Positions 59,570 to 64,000 of a stretch of 64,000 nt of DNA are shown here, one piece after another; position 1 is the stretch's first letter; each line of letters opens with the position of its first letter. Location of the stretch: NCBI GenBank assembly GCA_017435665.1, contig JAFSEP010000042.1, positions 1-64,000 on the forward strand, given 5' to 3'. The notes below the pieces were generated by a model. The model saw nothing but the letters and a program-made list of their open reading frames with translations. It searched no databases and had not been told where the DNA came from. Source of the DNA: Clostridia bacterium (GTDB taxonomy: Bacteria > Bacillota > Clostridia > Oscillospirales > Acutalibacteraceae). Made by a program: the position numbers and the translations under genes.

Positions 59570-61192
59570 TTATTTCTTAAAACTGACGGTAAAGGATGTT
59601 CCTATACCTTCCTGTGATTCAACATTTATTTTGCCGCCGGCAGCTTCAATGAGGTTCTTTACTTGATATAGTCCCGTGCCCCTGCCACTGCCTTTAGTGG
59701 AAAATCCGTTTTCAAAAATACGGCCGATGTTACTGTCGGATATACCTGAGCCTGTGTCGTCAGCGGTGATGAGAAGCGCTCCCGGTTTTGAATACATACC
59801 GAATAATAATTCTTTTTGACCGTCATAGTTCATATCGTTCATTGCCTCAAAAGCGTTTTCAATGAGGTTTCCGATGACAGTAACAAGAACTTCAGAGGGA
59901 AGAGATATATCTGCAGAAGAATAGTAACAGCCTTCCCTTAAAACGAACTTAACATTAAGCTCTGAAGCTCTTGCAATTTTTCCTATAAGAAGTGCGGCTA
60001 TTGCAGGCTCGTTTATACAGTTCATAACCTTGCTTATGGTTTCTCGCTGTACCATTGTTATATTCTGAATGTATGATGTTGCCTCATCATACATTTCCAT
60101 CTGTATCAGACCGAGAATAACATGAAGCTTATTAGTGAAATCGTGGTTGTTAGCTCTCATTGAATCTACAAGATACCTTGTACCCGTGAGGTCTTCCATA
60201 AGCTTTGTGTATTCTTTTCTGTCGTGAAGAATACCAACGGTGCCGGTAACAGAATCGTTTTCTTTAATCGGTATTGTATCAATTAGTATGTTGTCATAGG
60301 CTGAACTTACAGAACGACTAATTTCAGAAGCACAAAGAGGATTAAGTGCAGGAATTGTATTACTTAAATTACTTACATATTTTCCGATGAAAGAATCTTC
60401 TTTTCCGTCAGTTGTAAGCATTTCAACGGCTGATTTATTTATAAACTGAACTCTACCTACCTTGTCAACAGCTACTATGCCTTCGTCAAGAGATTCGAGA
60501 ATATTGTCACGCATTCGGAACATGGATGTAAACACATCAGGCTCATATCCTAAGAGACTCTTTTTGATTTTATCTGAAAGCTCTGCAGAGATAAAAAGCT
60601 CAATCAGAATTGCTATAATAGTAATAAGAATAAAGGTAAGTATAATTTGAATCGTTTCATTTTTTATATTTTTCATAAGCATAATTGCTATAACAAAGCC
60701 CGCATAGTTGCCTTCCTCGTCGTATATTGCAGCATATGCTCGTCTTTGCGTGCCTGACGGACCATTGTCTGTAGTAGTATAGTAATCTCGTGATTTTTCC
60801 TTAAAGTCAGGTATTGTACCGTCGTAAACCGTACCGATAAGCTCTTCGTTTGAATGGTAAAGACGAGTGCTTTCTTTTGTTACAACAGAGATAATATCGA
60901 TATCTTTAAGAGTATCACACAGAGAATCAAGATATTCTTTGAGTAAAGGATAGGAATCCATGTTTGAGTATTCTGCTTCTACAACGAGTGGTGACTTTGC
61001 GATAGTTTCTGCCACATTCTGAAGATTTTGGTCACGGCGCTCTGTTTCAAATTGCACATTTATAAAAGAACCTGCAAATCCTAAAAACAAAGCAAGGGTG
61101 ACGATGAGTATAATCTGAAACCGGAAGGACATTTTCTGAATACTGCCGAGAGTGGCTTTCTCGTTTTTTTGGTTGTTTCTTTTAAATGGCAT
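59570..61192 (-). CDS. CitA/DcuS-type sensor histidine kinase
   Basis: 540 residues from the second ATG, which has the better upstream AAAGAAG, though the site is weak. Two membrane segments (about 25-46 and 185-206) enclose an extracytoplasmic PAS-like sensor domain (residues 50-180, with a DYYTTTDNGPSGTQRRAY part). A cytoplasmic PAS domain (about 235-330), the dimerisation helix with phospho-His in ANNHDFTNKLHVILGLIQM, and the ATPase domain (NLIENAFEAM, DDTGSGISDS, GRGTGLYQVKNLIE) follow. It senses an external small molecule, commonly a carboxylate in this group. Confidence 0.93.
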   Translation of the reverse strand: MPFKRNNQKNEKATLGSIQKMSFRFQIILIVTLALFLGFAGSFINVQFETERRDQNLQNVAETIAKSPLVVEAEYSNMDSYPLLKEYLDSLCDTLKDIDIISVVTKESTRLYHSNEELIGTVYDGTIPDFKEKSRDYYTTTDNGPSGTQRRAYAAIYDEEGNYAGFVIAIMLMKNIKNETIQIILTFILITIIAILIELFISAELSDKIKKSLLGYEPDVFTSMFRMRDNILESLDEGIVAVDKVGRVQFINKSAVEMLTTDGKEDSFIGKYVSNLSNTIPALNPLCASEISRSVSSAYDNILIDTIPIKENDSVTGTVGILHDRKEYTKLMEDLTGTRYLVDSMRANNHDFTNKLHVILGLIQMEMYDEATSYIQNITMVQRETISKVMNCINEPAIAALLIGKIARASELNVKFVLREGCYYSSADISLPSEVLVTVIGNLIENAFEAMNDMNYDGQKELLFGMYSKPGALLITADDTGSGISDSNIGRIFENGFSTKGSGRGTGLYQVKNLIEAAGGKINVESQEGIGTSFTVSFKK

Positions 61193-61376
61193 ATAAAAGA
61201 CTTCTTTCATTTAGTTTATGATGTAATAATAATAGATTTTTTGCCTTTTGAAAAGGTTTTGAAAGTAAAATAAATGCAAAAAAACAAAAAAATTTCTTTT
61301 AAACTTTTGAATAATTGTATACGAGAAAAAACTGTGATATTCTTGGCTCAACAAAAAAACAAAGGAGCGATTTTAT

Positions 61377-61649
61377 ATGGGTTCAATATTCGAAACAGTT
61401 ATGCTTTTATGCTTCGGCTTTTCCTAGCCGATGAATCTTATCAAAGCATATACTGCAAAAACAGCAAAGGGTACAAGCCTGCCTTTCATACTTCTTATAA
61501 TAATAGGTTATGTGGCAGGTATTACAGCTAAGATTGTTACGGGACAGACCAACTATGTTCTCGCAGCGTATGTATTAAATCTTGCTATAGTACTTCTTAA
61601 TCTTGTAATTTATTTCAGAAATTCAACACTTGACAAGAAGAAAGCATAA
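61377..61649 (+). pseudogene. PQ-loop/SWEET-like membrane protein gene interrupted by TAG
   Basis: One frame runs from ATG 61377 (AAAGGAG eight bases upstream) to TAA 61649 but has TAG at 61425-61427, after MGSIFETVMLLCFGFS. The frame then continues PMNLIKAYTAKTAKGTSLPF and holds two more membrane segments. Joined, it is a 90-residue small PQ-loop-type protein in which TGG (Trp) would be expected at the TAG (CFGxSWP is the usual phrase). Conventional start after the break is ATG 61431 without a ribosome site. Either a nonsense mutation or a sequence error. Its role, sugar or amino-acid passage, is inferred from the fold only. Confidence 0.8.
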
Positions 61650-61662
61650 GGAGAGATTGAAA

Positions 61663-62241
61663 ATGACAGAAATTAAAAAGTATTCAGCACTCAACGACCT
61701 TGCAGAAAAAGGCGGAACAGTTATATTCGGCGGCAAAGAAGATAAGGATATTCCTCTTTGTGAGTTAAGACAGGCATTTGAGTTCGGTTCAAACTATTAT
61801 AACAGAAGCTTTGAAAATCTCAGCATTGCAAATGCCGCAGAGCTTTATTTAAGCAGTGTAGCACCTCTTGCTCCCGAAACATTGCTTCTTCATATCGGTG
61901 AAAACGACCTCGATTTGTTTGAAAACAATCCGGATAAGTTTTTGGAGCTTTACAGAGAGCTTGTTTGCAAAATTAAATCTGAAAGCAGAGACTGCTATAT
62001 AGCAATTGTATCACTTAAAAATTATGATAATGATTCGTTAATTGCTAAATTGAATGAGCGCATTAAGTATCTTGCCGATTCCGAAAGATGTGAATTTGTT
62101 GATGTTTCTCAAAAGAAGGTATGGAATCCGAGAAGCACAAAAGATGCAATTTCCTTTATATGCTCTCTCGGTTTTGTAAGACATCTTAAAAGTCATGAGC
62201 CGGTATACGACCTTGCAAGAACACTTTTTTGCTATGCTTGA
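61663..62241 (+). CDS. SGNH-hydrolase-like protein lacking the usual Ser
   Basis: 192 residues from the ATG with AAGGAGAG upstream. The block LLLHIGENDLDLF (GEND 79-82) matches block III (GxND) of SGNH/GDSL hydrolases, and the surrounding strands and helices (ELYRELVCKIKSE, CYIAIVSLKNY) fit. In place of the GDS nucleophile motif the start reads VIFGGKEDKDIPL, with no Ser at the expected place, and a DxxH ending is not clear. It may be a binding protein or use another residue. It lies 13 bases after the PQ-loop gene. Confidence 0.75.
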   Translation: MTEIKKYSALNDLAEKGGTVIFGGKEDKDIPLCELRQAFEFGSNYYNRSFENLSIANAAELYLSSVAPLAPETLLLHIGENDLDLFENNPDKFLELYRELVCKIKSESRDCYIAIVSLKNYDNDSLIAKLNERIKYLADSERCEFVDVSQKKVWNPRSTKDAISFICSLGFVRHLKSHEPVYDLARTLFCYA

Positions 62242-62266
62242 TTTCTGTAAAGAGTACAAATTAAAA

Positions 62267-62298
62267 CAGATGTCCTCAAAATAAATTGAGAGCATCTG
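62267..62298 (+). terminator. Hairpin after the SGNH-like gene
   Basis: CAGATG and CCTCAA pair with TTGAG and CATCTG in an interrupted stem. There is no strong T-run, so it may be an attenuator before the 43-residue peptide. Confidence 0.5.
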
Positions 62299-62331
62299 CC
62301 TAAATAATATTTACAACGGAGGTAATTAAAA

Positions 62332-62463
62332 ATGAAAAAGCTTTTTGAATTAATCACATTGGCAGCATTATCAACAAATCCCTATTTTACTGTTGGTCAT
62401 AACGGTGAAGCCATGTATGAGTTATACAAAAACATTCTTGCTGACTTAACAAAGAAAGCTTAA
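62332..62463 (+). CDS. 43-residue small protein
   Basis: A short gene with a strong ribosome site (ACGGAGG eight bases before ATG) and stop TAA. It begins MKKLFELITLAALSTNPYF, a weakly hydrophobic helix, followed by a polar part with GHNGEAMYELYKNILADLTKK. It is too short and polar for a normal signal peptide. Placed directly after the SGNH-like gene in the same direction, it may belong to the same operon. Function unknown. Confidence 0.65.
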   Translation: MKKLFELITLAALSTNPYFTVGHNGEAMYELYKNILADLTKKA

Positions 62464-62526
62464 AATACGGATGAATAAAAACAAAGCAATCAAACTCAAA
62501 GGAAGCAAAGCAAAAACAAATTATAG

Positions 62527-63408
62527 TTATTTTTTGACATTATTATGAGAATTTACCTTGTTTTTCTTCCTATATTCACTCGGTGTCATACCCGTATATT
62601 TTCTGAACAACCGGCTGAAATACAGCGCATTGTCATAACCGACAGTGGCTGCTATTTCAGCTATATTTTTATTACTGTTTTCAAGGTATCCCTTTGCAGC
62701 AGCAATTCGTAAGGATACTATGTATTGCATCGGCGGTACCTTCATAACGCTTTTGAAGCTGTGAATAAACCAGTTGACACTCATAAGATGCTCCTGAGCA
62801 TACTGCTCGATGGATATATGCTTGTTGTAGTTGTCATTGAAATAGTGTACGGCTCGTTCAATATCGTCAATGGTATCATTTTTTGTCTGCTTGCCTTCTT
62901 TGATATAACGGTTAATGGTAAGAAAAATGTGATGCATATAAAGGCTTATCATTTCATCATAGTTTTCACGCTGAAGCTGCAGCTCTCTGATAATCTGATT
63001 ATATATCCACGGGTAGTCGGGAGAAATGCCCGTAAAGAAAACATTTTCTTCTTTAGGAAGCTCATATCGGTCAAGATATTCTTCAACCTTCCAGCCGGTG
63101 AAATGAACCCAGTACACCTCAGTTTTGTCTTTTGCGTAGTAATAATAAACCTGAGGCTCGCCGGGACGGAAAAGAATCATATTGCCCTTTGTCACAACAG
63201 TCGGAGTTTTGCTGCCTTTAAAATAAAACTCTCCTTTGCCTGCAGCAATGTACAAAAGCTGATAATCGTTTCTACCCTCAGGGTGGGGCGTTTCAATTAC
63301 AGGAGTAGTATGAACACGGTAATAGCCGCAGTTATTAATCCTTAAAGGAACACTCAGGTCCTCTAAGTTGGGGTTTTCATCATCAACATATGCTACGTTA
63401 ATATACAA
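62527..63408 (-). CDS. AraC-family transcriptional regulator
   Basis: 293 residues from a TTG start that has GGAGGG six bases upstream. The frame is open to 63522 but runs through the promoter. The N-terminal cupin sensor (about 20-150, YQLLYIAAGKGEFYFKG, GNMILFRPGEPQVYYYY, VYWVHFTG) binds a sugar-like ligand. The C-terminal double HTH (about 195-290, ISIEQYAQEHLMSVNWFIHSF, IAEIAATVGYDNALYFSRLFRKYTGMTPSEYRK) binds DNA. Divergent from a GPH sugar transporter, which it very probably controls. Confidence 0.93.
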   Translation of the reverse strand: MYINVAYVDDENPNLEDLSVPLRINNCGYYRVHTTPVIETPHPEGRNDYQLLYIAAGKGEFYFKGSKTPTVVTKGNMILFRPGEPQVYYYYAKDKTEVYWVHFTGWKVEEYLDRYELPKEENVFFTGISPDYPWIYNQIIRELQLQRENYDEMISLYMHHIFLTINRYIKEGKQTKNDTIDDIERAVHYFNDNYNKHISIEQYAQEHLMSVNWFIHSFKSVMKVPPMQYIVSLRIAAAKGYLENSNKNIAEIAATVGYDNALYFSRLFRKYTGMTPSEYRKKNKVNSHNNVKK

Positions 63409-63438
63409 GAGAATCCCTCCTCGTGTGATTATGTTTAT

Positions 63439-63467
63439 ATTATACACCATATTAACCTTGTTTTCAA
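63439..63467 (-). promoter_or_regulatory. Promoter of the araC-type gene
   Basis: TTGAAA (63462-63467) and TATAAT (63439-63444) on the minus strand with a 17-base spacer. Confidence 0.75.
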
Positions 63468-63522
63468 TTGTATTTAAAGTGATTTTGTGCATATATTGGT
63501 TGATTTTATATATTGAAAACAA
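63458..63522. promoter_or_regulatory. Inverted repeat covering both divergent -35 boxes
   Basis: A perfect 11-bp inverted repeat, TTGTTTTCAAT (63458-63468) and ATTGAAAACAA (63512-63522), with 43 bases between. Each arm contains one -35 box, so it is a likely regulator site for the AraC protein or a shared promoter feature. Confidence 0.55.
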
Positions 63523-63541
63523 AACAGTACGCTTGTATAAT
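63513..63541 (+). promoter_or_regulatory. Promoter of the second GPH transporter
   Basis: TTGAAA (63513-63518) and TATAAT (63536-63541) with a 17-base spacer. Confidence 0.75.
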
Positions 63542-63592
63542 GAAATCGTAAACTAAGCTTGGTAAACGAAACAATAAACAAGGAGAAAAAAT

Positions 63593-64000
63593 ATGGAACA
63601 GAAAAAGTATTTGAAATGGTATCACAAAGTGGGCTACGGCTCCGGTGACGTTGCAGGCAACTGCGTTTATGCACTCTTAACAGCATTTATGATGATTTAT
63701 CTGACCGACACGGTTGGACTTAGCATGGGTATTGTAAGCACCCTGATTGCAGTTTCAAAAATTTTTGACGGTGTATCGGACTTTTTCTTCGGTAGAATGA
63801 TTGACAAGACCCACTCAAAAATGGGTAAAGCTCGTCCCTGGATGCTTTGGCCTTACATAGGATGCTCGGTTGCTCTTGTTGCTTGCTTTGCAATACCTAT
63901 GAACTGGGGTGAAACAGCACAGTACATTTTCTTCTTTATCGCTTATACTCTCCTTAATGCAGTATTCTTTACAGCAAATAACATCGCTTATGCATCACTT
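63593..64000 (+). CDS. GPH-family sugar:cation symporter (partial, runs off the window)
   Basis: The first 136 residues of a MelB-like transporter, with AGGAG upstream of the ATG. Visible features are KVGYGSGDVAGNCVYALLTAFM, DGVSDFFFGRMIDKTHSKMGKARPW (the cation-site DxxxD and RxxxGKxRPW region, read in parts) and two more membrane segments. The intact DxxxG pattern makes it closer to canonical MelB than the copy at 13.6 kb. Regulated by the divergent AraC-type protein, inferred from position. Confidence 0.92.
   Translation, partial: MEQKKYLKWYHKVGYGSGDVAGNCVYALLTAFMMIYLTDTVGLSMGIVSTLIAVSKIFDGVSDFFFGRMIDKTHSKMGKARPWMLWPYIGCSVALVACFAIPMNWGETAQYIFFFIAYTLLNAVFFTANNIAYASL

Noticed and set aside
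1-64000. CRISPR array, rRNA, tRNA or prophage
   Set aside because: No regularly spaced direct repeats, no rRNA or tRNA sequence and no structural phage genes were seen on either strand.

Overview
The window looks like a chromosome segment from a low-to-moderate GC Clostridia, most likely an Oscillospiraceae/Ruminococcaceae gut anaerobe. The evidence is an SCIFF peptide with its radical SAM maturase, a short HisG with HisZ, a T-box-controlled cysES operon, GATATC/TTGACA-TATAAT style Firmicutes promoters, strong AGGAGG ribosome binding sites, TnpV-type transposon debris and a mosaic intergenic palindromic repeat typical of that family. Taxonomy is inference from gene content only.

Layout. 1-2.5 kb: the tail of a secreted protein, then an ECF sigma factor translationally coupled to a membrane-tethered serpin with an anti-sigma-like N-terminus. 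2.5-8.0 kb: housekeeping genes on the minus strand (cysE-cysS behind a T-box, rimO, recA-recX with an SOS box). 8.2-9.5 kb: rpmB and three small proteins. 9.6-16 kb: a large secreted Ig-like/alpha-helical protein, an XRE regulator divergent from a DUF4352-like protein, and a GPH sugar transporter with a membrane-anchored partner. 16-18.1 kb: a four-repeat membrane protein divergent from a ribbon-helix-helix regulator across an array of phased GATATC boxes, then a palindromic repeat mosaic. 18.1-21.9 kb: an FHA-FtsW/RodA-PBP cell wall operon. 22-25.4 kb: SCIFF ranthipeptide locus, a PLP decarboxylase-fold enzyme and a 39-residue hydrophobic peptide.

25.5-33.7 kb is a complete histidine operon (hisZGDCBHAF-IE plus a PHP histidinol phosphatase). 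33.9-39.1 kb is an arginine operon (argCJBDF) in which argB carries an in-frame TGA that cuts off its conserved C-terminus. 39.4-41.4 kb holds a membrane kinase-fold protein that lacks the catalytic Asp, overlapping a YlmH-type S4 protein. 41.6-44.1 kb: DUF1292 protein, probable 6S RNA, a split TSUP transporter and an HSL-type lipoprotein esterase that seems to start at ATA. 44.1-49.5 kb: another hydrolase, a membrane protein, and two paralogous secreted hydrolases with Cys where the nucleophile Ser is expected. 49.5-50.4 kb is gene-poor and holds decayed coding sequence. 50.5-54.5 kb: a GDPD, a Mn2+ riboswitch with mntP, and an NahK-like sugar kinase with a GH18 protein.

54.8-55.7 kb is a mobile element remnant (DUF6809, small protein, TnpV). 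55.9-58.7 kb: ECF S-component with a UPF0340 protein, then a VTT-domain protein with a GT8 glycosyltransferase. 58.9-62.5 kb: a CitAB-like two-component system divergent from a PQ-loop gene broken by an in-frame TAG, an SGNH-like protein without the usual Ser and a 43-residue peptide. The window ends with an AraC regulator divergent from a second GPH transporter, with a perfect inverted repeat covering both -35 regions.

The most unusual signals are the serpin as putative anti-sigma factor, the Cys-type secreted hydrolases with amphipathic C-terminal tails, the RHH operator array, the hydrophobic mini-gene with tandem hairpins, and three genes (argB, the PQ-loop gene, the esterase) that look damaged by a single base. 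These lesions could be real or could be sequence errors.
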